This document shows, piece after piece, positions 43,900 to 56,599 of a DNA stretch of 64,000 nt (the first letter of the stretch is position 1; every line of letters starts with the position of its first letter). Below the pieces are notes generated by a model. It had not been told where the DNA came from, did not search any database, and saw nothing but the letters and a program-made list of their open reading frames with translations. The translations under genes and the position numbers were made by a program. Origin of the DNA: Antedon mediterranea (Eukaryota > Echinodermata > Crinoidea > Comatulida > Antedonidae); NCBI RefSeq assembly GCF_964355755.1, contig NC_092670.1, positions 5,543,001-5,607,000 of the forward strand. Reading direction: 5' to 3'.

Positions 43900-45575
43900 T
43901 GGTTCCATGTGATGAACACTAATAAAATCAAGCTTATTTGAGCAATTGAATGCTGTTTAATTAAACAGCATTCAATTGCATAATTGCATTCAATTACGTA
44001 ATTTCTGTGATTTTCCCTGAGAGCGTGTTTTTTAATTAAACAGAATTCAATTGCTTAAATAGACTTGATTTTTCTTGTTTGAGTTTACGTTAGTTCCATG
44101 TGATGAACACTAATAATTTCATTCAATAAAATTAAATTTAAAGGTACAGTTACGTAATTTCTGTGATTTTCCTTGAGAGCGTGTTTATTTAATTAAACAG
44201 CATTCAATTGCTTAAATAGACCTGATTTTTTCTTGTTTGAGTTTACTTTAGTCCCATGTGATGAATACTAATAATTTCATTTAATAAAAATAAATTTAAA
44301 GGTACAGTTACGTAATTTATGTGATTTTTCTTGAGAGCGTGTTTTTTAATTAAACAGCATTCAATTGCTTAAATAGACCTGGTTTTTTCTTGTTTGAGTT
44401 TACTTTAGTTCTACGTGATGAACACTAATAATTTAATTCAATACAAATAAATTTAAAGGTACAGTTACGTAATTTCTGTGATTTTTCTTGAGAGCGTGTT
44501 TTTTAATTAAACAGCATTCAATTGCTTAAATAGACCTGATTTTTTCTTGTTTTAGTTTACTTTAGTTCCATGTGATGAACACTAATAATTTCATTCAATA
44601 AAATTAAATTTAAAGGTACAGTTACGTAATTTCTGTGATTTTCCTTGAGAGCGTGTTTTTTAATTAAACCGCATTCAATTGCTTAAATAGACCTGGTTTT
44701 TTCTTGTTTGAGTTTACTTTAGTTCTATGTGATGAACACTAATAATTTAATTCAATAAAAATAAATTTAAAGGTACAGTTACGTAGTTTTTGTGATTTTT
44801 CTTGAGAGCGTGTTTTTTAATTAAACAGCATTCAATTGCTTAAATAGACCTGATTTTTTTCTTTTTTTAGTTTACTTTAATTCTATGTGATGAACACTAA
44901 TAATTTAATTCAATAAAAATAAATTTAAAGGTACAGTTACGTAATTTATGTGATTTTTCTTGAGAGCGTGTTTTTTAATTAAACAGCATTCAATTGCTTA
45001 AATAGACCTGATTTTTTCTTTTTGGAGTTTACTTTAGTTCTATGTGATGAACACTAATAATTTAATTCAATAAAAATAAATTTAAAGGTACAGTTACGTA
45101 ATTTCTGTGATTTTTCTTGAGAGCGTGTTTTTTAATTAAACAGCATTCAATTGCTTAAATAGACCTGATTTTTTCTTGTTTAAGTTTACTTTAGTTCTAT
45201 GTGATGAACACTAATAATTTAATTCAATAAAAATCAATTTAAAGATACAGTTACGTTGTTTCTGTGATTTTTCTTGAGAGCGTGTTTTTTAATTAAACAG
45301 CATTCAATTGCTTAAATAGACCTGATTTTTTCTTGTTTGAGTTTACTTTAGTTCCATGTGATGAACACTAATAATTTCATTTAATAAGAATAAATTTAAA
45401 GGTACAGCATTCAATTGCTTAAATAGACTTGATTTTATCTTGTTTGACTTTACTTTAGTTCTATGTGATGAACACTAATAAATTCATTCAATAAAAATAA
45501 ATTTAAAGGTACAGTTATACAATTTCTGTGATTTTTCCCTGAGAGCGTGTTTTTTTTAGTTAAATAACATTCAAT
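43900..45575 (+). repeat. 157-bp tandem satellite, about 10 units
   Basis: The word GGTACAGTTACG recurs at 44,143, 44,301, 44,458, 44,615, 44,772, 44,930 and 45,087, giving a period of 157-158 bp. A variant follows at 45,244 and later units at 45,401 and near 45,508, one of them shortened. Each unit holds AATTAAACAGCATTCAATTG and GTGATGAACACTAATAA. Units are very alike, suggesting homogenisation. No ORF runs through it. Confidence 0.92.
43942..43979. repeat. 38-bp perfect palindrome at the satellite edge
   Basis: The left half, GCAATTGAATGCTGTTTAA, is followed at once by its exact reverse complement. The right half is the satellite's own AATTAAACAGCATTCAATTGC word, so the array begins in a head-to-head inversion. 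Confidence 0.85.
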
Positions 45576-45579
45576 TAAA

Positions 45580-48380
45580 ATCCCCATTTTGTAACCACCA
45601 TGAGTTCGGGTCCATTTAAACAAGCTGGGCAAGCTGTAAATTGTATTAATCCACTATGTATGTATGCGTATTGTTTGTATTACATAATATGCAATAGTTT
45701 TGTAATTAATCGATACCATTAATTCCAACAAACAAATGGTAGGGCTACTTAAAATTATTTATGTGGTCCATAGTTACCAACCGTCTCGCATCGTTCGGGA
45801 CGGTCCCGCATTTCAAGTGATTTTAATGAAACACGCGTTTAAACCTAAGTAGGCCTATATACGATGCGTTATCATTTTTTAACACAAGTTGAGAGGAAAA
45901 TGCATTCAAATTAATTGGTATATTTTAAAAGTATAGAACATTACACGAGTAGGCCTATTTATATTATTACATCATGACACATCAATAAAATACGTAATAT
46001 CAGGGAAAGTTACAATTAATGTGTCCGTGGTCGTTCGCCGTGACGAGGATGGGCCTATAACCACTTGACGTTTGTCATAATCGCAATTACACATGACATG
46101 ATTTTGTGTGCGTTTATAAAAGGTAAACCCAATTTTCTTGCTATTGGTTGGTGGATCAGTTCAATTTTCACCCTCCAAAAAATGTTTTCTAATAAAATAA
46201 ATTCATGAATCAGCATGAAAAACGTTGAATTAACAAAAAAAAGAGTAATATACAATCTAATAATATTTGCATCGTTTACCGTACCGGAATCAAGAGGTGC
46301 CATTCATCATGAATTTTACGTGCGAGAGTAATATTTCCGGCCATAGGAGAGTGCCAGTGAACTAAATTTGTTTTCGTCGCAAGTCGCCACGAGGGGGTGG
46401 GGGCTGTAAATACTTTGTGTCCGATCACGCATTTTAAATCTCTCAGGTTGGTAAGTATGGTGGTCATCGTTAAATTGGCTGTTATTACAACAATTAAATA
46501 CTTTTAAGTATTTAATTGTTGTATTAAAATAAGTACAACAAAACAAACTCGCTTTAAAAATAACAAAAATTGCATATTTAACTTGGGACTTTTTTTATGT
46601 TTAATTTTAGGTTTGTTATATTGGAACAAAATTAGAGCAATAAAAAGAGCATGTTAAAAAGATGAATCTGAAACTTAAATTGAATTAAAACCGATTTTCT
46701 TAATAATCATACTTAGAGATGCAAATCATCAAAATAATATTTATATGAAATTTAAACACTTTAATAGCCTATGCATGTACGCCTGTGCCATGTTATGCTT
46801 TAAAAAAATTATCTAGTATAGTATGACCCGTGCCGGGTATTTTCTTTTTAATACCGTCGATGGAAAATTGCCTTGATCATTTTGAATTTATATCTCCATA
46901 TTTTGACCTCGTGTTATTTCTTGTATACGGCAATTGAAATAAAACCTTAAATCATACTTCAAAAATACACCGTAATTTATAAAAGTAGAAATGTGAAAGA
47001 AAACACGAGAGAGAAAAGAAAACAAACTTTACAGTAGGTTTCTACAATATACAGCAAATAGTATCTTTGAATACAGTTAAAATTCCACGGAATAAAATAT
47101 ATAGAGGGCAGCAATCAGGAAATCGTTTGTATATACCTGCAGTTTTTCAATATTTATTATAAATTTGACCGCAATTACCCACAGTAAAATGGAATAGCCC
47201 GTGCTATTCTTTAACAGGCAATACCTCAAGACAAATACAATATATTATGTATGCCTCACTCTCAGCGACGTGCTGCAGCAAACCGCAATTGATTTGAGGA
47301 AATAATTTGGAAATTCCCAAACGAACAAAACAGCAATAAAACTGACGTCGAAACTCTTCACATGACACATATCATGATCCCATTTTCCAAAATAAAATGA
47401 CGAAACACCTTTTTTTCTCTTGCCTCTAGTTCACCATCGTCCATACAGCAGGTAGGTTGATAATACTAATACAAAACAAGTTTTTAGCCCACGTTACCTA
47501 GCCTTTAAACTGTTATCGATTTAGTACTAGCCTAGCTAGTAGGAGGCTAGGCTAGGCCTAGGCAAGTTAGAATGGTATTGGTAGGCCTGGGCTATGTAAC
47601 ATTATTTAGGCTAGGCCTAGCTTGGTGCTGAGTGCTGATAGCATTACTATTCTAGCCTAGCCTAATACTAATAATAACAGTAGGGGCTTACAATGTTTTG
47701 TGTTTATATTTATGATTATTTTGTGTTCAACAAATTGCGCAAATCATTTAAATTGCGAATGACAAACAAATTGCCATATACTGTACCTATTATTCCTCCA
47801 GTTGAACACCAGTTGGAAAGGCCAGTTTCCAAACCAACTGATATGTTTCGCAGATTTTGTAAATTTTTTTCCCAGTTTACGGTCTTTTGCGGCACCTCCA
47901 AATCTGGTGACGCCAAGGAGACCGGCGTTTTCCCTTTTATTACGGACACAGTATCGTGTGTAAACAACATGCAACATAACATGCAAAAATAAGAATTACA
48001 ACCATGAATGAGAAAATTTGAAAAAATTGCAACTCTGTGACTGGAAATTGCACTCATCACTACAGTTATACAAGTGATATTTTATGTTAAAAAAGGTCAA
48101 ATTGATTATATAAATTAAAATAAAATTTTTTTAATTTCTGAGAATAAAATTGAATTTTTTGACACTTATCTTTTCTTGTTTTTTTTTTCCAATTTCAAAT
48201 TATTACCTCAGTAGATAGATTTCCCCATTCTTATTTTCCCTTCATAAAAAACACAAAATATTAATTTTTTAAAGAAAATGTTATTATATTCTAATACAAA
48301 CATGAGAATAACATTATTATATGTATAAGTTTATATCAAGTAGAAATATTTGAATTCGTAATTCTTTTCAAAAAAATAAT
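45580..48380. other. intergenic, no recognisable gene
   Basis: AT-rich sequence. It contains a 17-bp hairpin (46,487-46,522) and an AGGCCTAG-rich tract (about 47,525-47,670). Short overlapping ORFs on both strands at 47,690-48,060 show no domain and no splice support, so none is called. Confidence 0.4.
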
Positions 48381-48381
48381 T

Positions 48382-48462
48382 AATTAGCGAAACTTACCTG
48401 ATTGATAGTTTTGTGCTGAGGAAATGAAAGGAAAACTGTCAAGCAGGTTAGTTTCGCTAATT
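48382..48462. promoter_or_regulatory. palindromic splice-donor pair at the helicase 5' exon
   Basis: CAGGTAAGTTTCGCTAATT on the minus strand (48,382-48,400) and CAGGTTAGTTTCGCTAATT on the plus strand (48,444-48,462) form an inverted repeat with one mismatch around a 43-bp spacer. The plus-strand half is the presumed donor of the helicase non-coding exon (ending 48,446), because the duplicate at 27,081 keeps it. The mirrored donor hints at divergent transcription. Confidence 0.45.
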
Positions 48463-48704
48463 TGTTTATAGTTTTTTTATAAGAGTTACTTATTTAAGGG
48501 ATTTTTTTTAATTCCTATAATGAAACCATTTAAAGCATCAGTTATTGCATAACATATACTGTCTTAGGATAAGTTGTGTAATATGTATTTTGATTGAAAC
48601 ATTAGTAATTAATAGTATTTTGGTCATCTTTTTATAACCAAATTTCTATTATAATGAATACAGTATAAATATGTGTATTTCGAATAATTTGATACCAAAT
48701 TTAA

Positions 48705-49255
48705 AGATGTATTGTCCCTTGAAACACAAAAAATGAAAAAAAAAATATTCTAAATTTAAATTGGCCATATCAAAGTAATATTAAAGTTATTCACTTTAAG
48801 TCGAAAATTCGAGCCAAAAACAACAGTTTACGTAATGAACAGGTAAATTAATTAGATTACATTTCGTCTGAGAAATCGTCGCAAGCGAAAGTAAACAAAG
48901 ATTTCAAACCATGAGTATGCATTATGCATGATGCTAATTAGGATTGTTTACAACTCATCACGGTTGAGAAGGTGTTTTCACACAGATCGCGAGGAAGTTT
49001 TATGATTATGCATACAGAGTAGCCAAACAAGCGCGTTGCATTATGGGATATGTTTTGATTGAAAACTTTGACTGGAAGTCAAAGTTATTTTTTGAACAAC
49101 AAAACATCTGTATTTCGGTTAAATTATTTTTTTTTTTACTAATTTTTGGTGAAAGTTAATAGGCTAACTATTATGATACTTCAAAATGACCCACTTTTTT
49201 TCGAAATTTAAAAAAAAAATTTTTTTTGGGAATTAGTCAAAGGGACAATACATCT
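48705..49255. mobile_element. piggyBac-like MITE in helicase intron 1
   Basis: The ends AGATGTATTGTCCCTT and AAGGGACAATACATCT are inverted repeats, flanked by TTAA at 48,701-48,704 and 49,256-49,259. It shares termini with the 347-bp element at 32,100. It has no coding capacity. A paralogous sequence without it is nearby (about 49,535-49,580). Confidence 0.82.
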
Positions 49256-49259
49256 TTAA

Positions 49260-49800
49260 GTATCTACGTCCAGTACTTACAGAGATATGATGATGCCATG
49301 GTATGTGGGTCAAAGGTCAGAAATGACATTTATGATTTTTTACTAAAATTCTCTATTAGACTTAATATGAATGCATGCCTTCTGAACATTTTGAGACCAA
49401 AATTGACTTGCTGTGACTAGTGGTTGCCGAGATACAAGTACCTAATTATATTTGTTTATATAACCCTTGACCCTGACCCTTTGTAACATTTTTCAAAATG
49501 TGTAACAAATAACAAAATATATATTTCGAACAATTTAAGACCAAATTCAAGTGTCTACGACCAGTAGTAGTTACGGAGATACATACAGGCCCTGGGTCAG
49601 AAATGGCATTTGCAGTCATTTTTGACTAAAATTTCCCATTAGACTGAATATAAATATATACCTTTTGATCAATTTGAGATTACCTCACTGTGACCAGTGG
49701 TTGTCGAGATTTAAGAATCTATTGAGTGTTTGGTCTTACAACCTTTCACCCTGACCTTTTGACCTTTTGCCACATTTTCAAAATGTGTAACCAAGCCAAA
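49260..49800 (+). repeat. two-copy imperfect tandem repeat in helicase intron 1
   Basis: Units of about 250-270 bp share CTACG-CCAGTA, GGGTCAGAAATG-CATTT, TGTGACTAGTGGTTG-CGAGAT and TTTTCAAAATGTGTAAC. The first unit is interrupted upstream by the MITE. Confidence 0.65.
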
Positions 49801-50121
49801 AAAGATTGTTTGACAACCCTAAACCAATATCTGAAGTCAAATTCTCTGGACCTCAAAGTGCATACGAAAGTTGATCTAGCTACTAGAGTAATTCATGAAT
49901 ATCCAAAACCAGATGAACATTTTTAATCAAGTAGAAATATAGTTTGAAATAATTTTTGATTTAGCTTAAACTTGTGTTCAGAATTCAGGATATTTTGTTT
50001 AAAAATTATATGTGAAAAGTACTGTAAAATGTATATGTAATGTAAAAAAGTAAAAACTATCCATTATGTTTATAATTTATTAAGCTTTTTTTATTCTTTT
50101 TTTTTTATCTTAGATTAGGAG

Positions 50122-53100
50122 ATGTCTGACTCACAAAAACATCTTTCATCGGGAGGGACAAAACATAGGCCTACAAAAAATGAGCCAAGAGAAAACCAAG
50201 AAAAACAAGAGGACACTAGGAGGAAGGAAAAATGGAAACCACCAGACAAGAAAAGCTATAGACCAAACACAGAAGTTATAGCAGGTAGAAAGTGGACAAG
50301 GAGTAGCAGAATAAGCCAACAGCCTACTGGTGCCGCTAAACAAAAAGTTAAAAAGCCTACAACAGATGAAAGTAAAAAAAGCAAGTTAAGAGAACATTCT
50401 GAGACAAAATGCTGTAGTGATGTTAAAGAAGTCACAAGAAAAGAACATTATAAAAGGGAAGGAGGAAGCAAAACGAGCCAAAACCCCACTAAAGAAAGAA
50501 CAGAAATCAAAGGAAAAGCCACACATAAGGATTCTGATAGCAAAAGAAGTCATACTGAAGGTAAGGATGTCTTAAGCGGTCATGGGAAAAAAGACAAAAT
50601 AAATTCATCCTCATCTATTCAGCCAAAAAGTAACAAGCCTCTTACTTATAGTAGTAACACCAAAAATCAGAAAAAACAATATGATGGTAGTTTATGTTCT
50701 CATGATTCTGGAACTGTAAAAAAGCGAGCAACTGGTAATAGAGTGTTATCTGTCTCTAAACGTCATCCCAAAGACAAGAACATGGTGGAACAGCCAACTA
50801 CGATTTGCTTTACCGGTATTCAAGTATGTAAGTCACCTGATTCTCATGCTCAAATTGTAAAGTTGTTAGATGAAAATGGCATAAACTATTCGTTATTCAG
50901 CCTCTTAAAAAGTAAAACTGCAAAGCAATTTTCAGATATCAATTTGCAAATTAAATTTAGAGAGGAAGCCTATCAGTGCATTCAACTGATGCAAAAGAAT
51001 TTTAAAGTTAATTCAAGTGCTATCATAGGCATAAATGAAGAATTACTAACAAGTAATATCACTACCAAGCATGATATACATGGTCATCCCAAGGAAACAC
51101 CAATGTATTTCGAAAATGCAAAATGTCTTGAAATCGTTAATCTTCCACCAAAAACACAAGCGGCAGATTTAGGTGCATTACTGACAAACCAAGAGATATG
51201 CCAAGAAGAATTACGTAAAATAAAAATAGAAGAGAACAACAGAGCAGTGGTGTTGTACTGGTCTCGTGATTCAGCGATTAATGCTGTAAGAAAGCTTTAT
51301 GGAGTGTGTTACAAGGGTAGAATGTTAGATCTTCGACTATGTGAGGAATCTGCAGAAATTGAAGGTGCAATATTCAAAGACCTAAAACAAACTCTGATGA
51401 AGGAGATTGAAGAAAAAGTAGCTCCCATATTATCCAAGTGGGACGGAGAAATAAATAAACTGGAAAACGAAGTTACTAAAATAAAAAACAGTCGTAAACA
51501 TAATTTCATTCTAATTGACGAAGCCGAAAGAATCGAAGTTGAAAAACAAGGTTTAATGTTCAAACAGAACCAGTTAAAAAGGTTTACAAGTCAGTTGACA
51601 TTTTGTATTGAAAAGTTGAAACATAAAACTGAACAAGCAATCAACATAGAGACTGTTGGTATGATAAAAAATGAGTTATGTCGTGAAATCCGGAAAGCAA
51701 GCAACCCATTGCCTATATATGCATTCCGAAGTGATATTATAAACACAGTGTTTAGTGACAAAAACAATGCATGTGTTATTTTAGGAGAAACTGGGTCTGG
51801 AAAGAGTACACAAATTGCACAATACTTAGTTGATGCAGATTTCCTAATTCCTAGTGACGTCAAGATTAAGATCGCTTGTACACAACCTCGAAAAGTAGCT
51901 GCTATTTCTCTTGCAAAAAGAGTTGCTGAGGAATATGGTTGTGAGGTAGGAGAGCAAATTGGCTATAAGGTTGGCTCGTCCCAAAAGACCAGTTTAAACA
52001 CAGTTGTAACGTTCATGACCGATAGAGTTCTTCTTAATAGTCTTTTACAAGATCCAAAGCTTAAAGGCTATTCCTGCATTGTCATAGATGAAGCACATGA
52101 ACGTTCTATTGACACAGATATTTTAATCACTCTTCTCAAGAAAGTTTCTGCTCAAAGACCAGAGTTGAAAATTGTCATAACATCAGCAACAATTGATGAA
52201 AAGGTTTTTTGTAGCTATTTCAACTGTCCATACATGAAGATCCCTGGCAGAATTTTCCCTGTAGAAACAAAATTCATCAGTAGTACTGGCTTTAATATTA
52301 AAACAAACTATGTAAAAGAGGCCGTGGATATAGCTGAAATGATACATACAACAAAAAAGCAAGGTGACATCTTGGTATTTTTGACATCTGCAAATGAAAT
52401 AGAACGAGCTTGTGGAGATCTTGCTAAACGGCTTGGAATCATAGGTGATAATGGAAATGCTCAAATACTTCCTCTCCATGGTAAACTACAACCACAAGAT
52501 CAGTTGGCAATATTTAATGCACCTCCTCCTGGTAAAAGAAAAATAGTCTTTGCTACCAACATAGCAGAGACTTCAGTCACTATAGATGGTGTAAGGTATG
52601 TCATTGATACAGGAATGGTCAAAGAGCTTAAATTTGATGCAAAAAAGATTATGAGTTTGTTGGAAGTTACAACTATTAGCCAATCATCTGCTGAGCAAAG
52701 AAAAGGACGAGCAGGTAGGACATCCACCGGTGAATGCTTCAGACTATATTCAGAAAAGGATTATGATGAAATGGAAGCAAACAACAAACCAGAAATTTTA
52801 AGAGTGCACCTTGGAATGGCTGTTTTACAACTTCTTCAGCTTGGTATTCAAGATGTTAAACATTTTGAATTTGTTCAACCTCCTCAAGATGGTGCTTTGA
52901 AAGAAGCTTTGAAAATGTTAGTGTTTCTTGGAGCAGTTAGTGATCATTCTCATAAACTAACTGATCTTGGAAAGAAAGTAGCATTACTTAATTTAGAACC
53001 ACGTTTAGCCAAATTGGTACTGACGTCAATTGAGAATGACATAGCAGAAGAGGGTATAATTGTAGCTGGTCTTCTTGCTGCTGGTGGAAATGTCTTTTAC

Positions 53101-56100
53101 AGATCTGGATCAGATGTGGATAAACGCAAATCTGATGAATCAAAACTAGATTTCAGCAATGTACATGGTGATGTTTTTACAATGCTAGATGTCTATGATG
53201 AATGGAAACGACAGCCAGAGAAGAACGGATCAAAATGGTGTTTCAAAAAGAGCGTTAATGGAAAAACTATGAAAGTTGTGGCTAATATCATCAAAGACAT
53301 CAAATGTTCTCTGAAGACAAATAAACTGTTTGTAAGCAAAGATAAGATTGCTGCCGGGTGGAAGAATGAAATTGGAAGTCTGTGTTTGCGGAAGTTAATT
53401 TTTTCAGTTTATGCTCAAAATCTGTGTATCTACAATGGACATCCAAAAGCGGGCTATACAAACGTTTTTCAAATGAAGACCGGCATTCTACATCCATCCT
53501 CATCATTGAAATCATTAGATGTTTTTCCTGAGTGGATAGTGTACACTGAATTCAATAGAACAACTCAGGATTTTTTTCAGCATCTAACACCTGTTGAAAG
53601 TGACTGGATTTTTGAATATCATCCACAATTAGCAAACTCTATTGATATTACATCATTAAAGGATAATCAAGTGCATGAACTGAGGGTTGCTAGAGTTGGG
53701 CCAACACTTATGGGACGTATTATACAAAAAGGTGGACAGGGATTGAGAGACATTGAAGAAAATGTGCGTTCAATTAAAAAAGATGGTGCCTTTACAATGT
53801 TTTGTGCAATTGAATGTTGCAATAAAACTGGCACTATAGGGTTATTTGTTTCAAGAAGTGTAGCAGTTGAGGCAGAGGCAATAGTTCAACAAATTGTTGA
53901 TAGAGAACGTGATTCTTTGGAGAAGCAACAGCTTGAGGTAGCTATTGGTCACTCATCATCTGGTGTTCGTCAAGTTATTGGAAAAGGGGCTGAACCAAAA
54001 TTTATCTTGATGCCAGAAGATTTTCGAACACTAGAAATAAGTGGCATCCATGGAAATACCTTTGCAATTTTTGAAAACTGGCTAGAAAAAAACCATCTAG
54101 AAGAATACATACATGACAAATTGAAATTTTCTTCCCATAGCAAACAAGCCAGTCGGGGAATCTGGGGTAAGATTACATTTATTTCCCCAAAAATTGCAAA
54201 ATCAATACATCAGTGCTTTCCAGAGAATGACACTTTGAAATGTAAACCTGCTTGTCAAGGTATGAAAGAGCAAAATGGATTGGGACAGGAACTTGTTGCT
54301 ACTTGGAAAACTGGTGCATCAAAACAAATTGCATTTGTGAATTGTCAAGACACTGATGATGCAAATCGAATTAGGCGTGCACTAAATAGAACGATTATTA
54401 AAGGTTCAGCAATTACTTGCGATTTTAAAAGGAATGATGGAACATCTTTGTTTATATCAAGATTGAATGAAAGAGTATCTGAAGATGATATAAACAATGC
54501 ATTAACTGATTTGAATTTAGGAGCTACATGCAAAAGAGTTTCAATTCCACGGCATCCTCCAGTTAGTGAAAAAACAGATGTCCAATTTCGTGAAAATTTA
54601 AAAGATTTGCTGGTTGAATTTACTCATAGAGCAAAAATTGATGTGAGGTTTCCCCAGAGAAGGACTCAAAGATCTGAAGATGGTATTCCAAGAAGTAGGC
54701 ATGTAACAGCCTTTATAACATTGAATGGCGTACCAACTGAAACAATCAATGCAATTGTGGCTAGAGCTCTATTGTTACAAAGTAACGGTATGCATCAGTT
54801 GGCAATAAAACGATTAGTGAAATGTAGATTATTTTGTCCAGGATATGTATATCAAGTTATCGAAGATGATCTGATGTCCCTGAAGCACACAGCAGAGACA
54901 ACTTTAAAAAATGCACGTATTTGGATTAATGATAATAAAAGAGACAAGTCTAATAGAAGAGACAAGTCTAATGATATTTTGATCAATTTAGAATTCAAAA
55001 ATCCAGAAAATATGATAAAATTGCAAACGCAGTTTGTAAACCTGATTGATGGGAATAAGGTGCCCATTACCGGTAGTCGAAATGTTATCAAAGAAATTAG
55101 TGGTAACTATTTGCGCCAGTTTTTGAATAAGTGTGAGAAGAGTACAGGCTCACATGCATTTTATGATAGAAGAGAAAATCTTGTTAGAGTATATGGGACA
55201 GAACGTGCGGTACAAAATATGGTCGAAAGAATAAGTAGATTCATTTCAGAAGCAGAAAACAGCCATTTTGAAATTAGCCTTGGGGACTTTACCAAGGCTA
55301 AAGGCAGAGCTCTTCAGAAGTTACGCAAATGCTTTGGTCCTGATTTGAATGAATTAAAAAGAATGTGTAGTGCTGATTCTATTTCATACATATTAAAGTC
55401 TAGAATTATTGTAGTTCGTGGTAAAGATACTGCACATAAAAAAAGCCGCAATTTAATCAAAGACTGTCTTCGGCAAGCAGGAATAGAGTTTGATCATGAA
55501 GATGCTATACAAGAGGATGAATGTGGAGTGTGTTTGTCAGAGGTTGAGAAAGACTCCCATCGGTTGGAAGGGTGTGGTCATAATTACTGTAGAGAATGCT
55601 TGGTGAATTTGATGAACCATAGTATAGAGTCAAACGACTTCCCTGTTGTTTGTCAACGTGAGGATTGCAACCAGTCACTGTTTATGTGTGATATCAATTT
55701 ACTAACCAGGGATAAGGAAACCAAAGAGAAGCTTTATTCTGCCACCCTGGACACTTTCATTGCACAAAAGAGCAAAAATAGATACAAGTACTGTGTTACA
55801 CCGAATTGTACAATGGTTTATCATTTGCGAGGTGTGAAAGGCAAGTTGTTTGTCTGCCCTCTATGTAATCACCAGTTTTGTACATTGTGCAGAGTTGATC
55901 ATTCAGGAATGTCTTGTGGAGAGTACAATGCAAATAAGGAAACATGTGGAGTGATGGTTTGGGCCAAAAAAAATGAAAAAGATGTTAAAATTTGTGTAAG
56001 TTTACACATTTTATTTAGTATCATTGCATTTTAATGTACTTCATAGACCTGTAACAATATTATTTTTTTTAATGCCAACTCAGCCATCTTTTTCTAGAAA

Positions 56101-56598
56101 CTGATTTTATCACAGAAAAGGTACAATTTTAGAAAACTTGTTAAAGTGATCTGATATTTAGCCTATACTCTAAAAAACTTTTTTAATTTGTAATAGGGTG
56201 TTGTTGTAGAAACATTTAAAAGTTCAAACCTGATTTATCATCATTCAAAGTCAACCAAGATTATAAATACATTATTAGTACATAGAAATGAGTAACATGT
56301 GACATGAATCAGCAACAATAGGCCTCAACGTAAATTTTAAACTATTTTAACTATATAAATAAATACTTTATTAGCTTTTAGAAAAAGCTAAAACTATTTA
56401 GTTGCACTTCATATTTATCCTGTTTTATTTATTATTTTATAGAAATGTGGTGCTGTAATCGAGAAGACGGGTGGATGCAGGACCATGTGTTGTACCAGAT
56501 GTCGTATGTTTATGTGCTGGATTTGCTCTAAGGTGTTCCATGAAGTACAAGACTGTTACGACCATCTTGCTCAGGTTCATGGTGGCATTTTTGATTAG
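50122..56598 (+). CDS. DEAH-box RNA helicase fused to RING-IBR-RING E3 ligase (DEAH12-like, 2009 aa)
   Basis: One giant exon, 50,122-55,995, joins in phase 0 (TGT|GTAAGT) to a last exon, 56,443-56,598. The ATG is 8 nt after an acceptor (50,112-50,113), so a non-coding exon lies upstream. Residues 1-225 are Lys/Ser-rich and disordered. About 225-480 may hold RRM-like folds, then a coiled coil. The helicase core has GETGSGKST at 555, DEAH at 656, SAT at 688 and QRKGRAGRT at 859. HA2, OB-like and a KH-like segment (RIIQKGGQGLRDIEENV, about 1,195) follow. From Cys1801 there is a RING1 (ECGVCLSEVEKD), an IBR with CPLCNHQFCTLC, and a RING2 whose GGC Cys lies in the last exon. It should unwind RNA or RNP and act as a thioester E3. 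Animal homologues are annotated DEAH12-like after the plant gene. Confidence 0.9.
56443..56598 (+). CDS. RING2 terminal exon of the helicase-RBR gene
   Basis: After a TTTTATAG acceptor the exon reads KCGAVIEKTGGCRTMCCTRC and then FMCWICSKVF, ending H-L-A-Q-V-H-G-G-I-F-D. This supplies the RING2 ligands and the catalytic Cys of an RBR ligase. Reading through the intron would instead give a 1970-residue protein without RING2. An AATAAA lies downstream near 57,054. Confidence 0.85.
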   Translation, partial: KCGAVIEKTGGCRTMCCTRCRMFMCWICSKVFHEVQDCYDHLAQVHGGIFD

Positions 56599-56599
56599 T

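Noticed and set aside
47693-48060. Overlapping ORFs on both strands (99 and 114 codons)
   Set aside because: No domain, no splice support and mutual antisense overlap. The lengths are within chance for this region.
55996-56034. 1970-residue helicase ending inside the intron
   Set aside because: A perfect GTAAGT donor and a downstream exon completing RING2 in phase make the 2009-residue spliced product far more likely.
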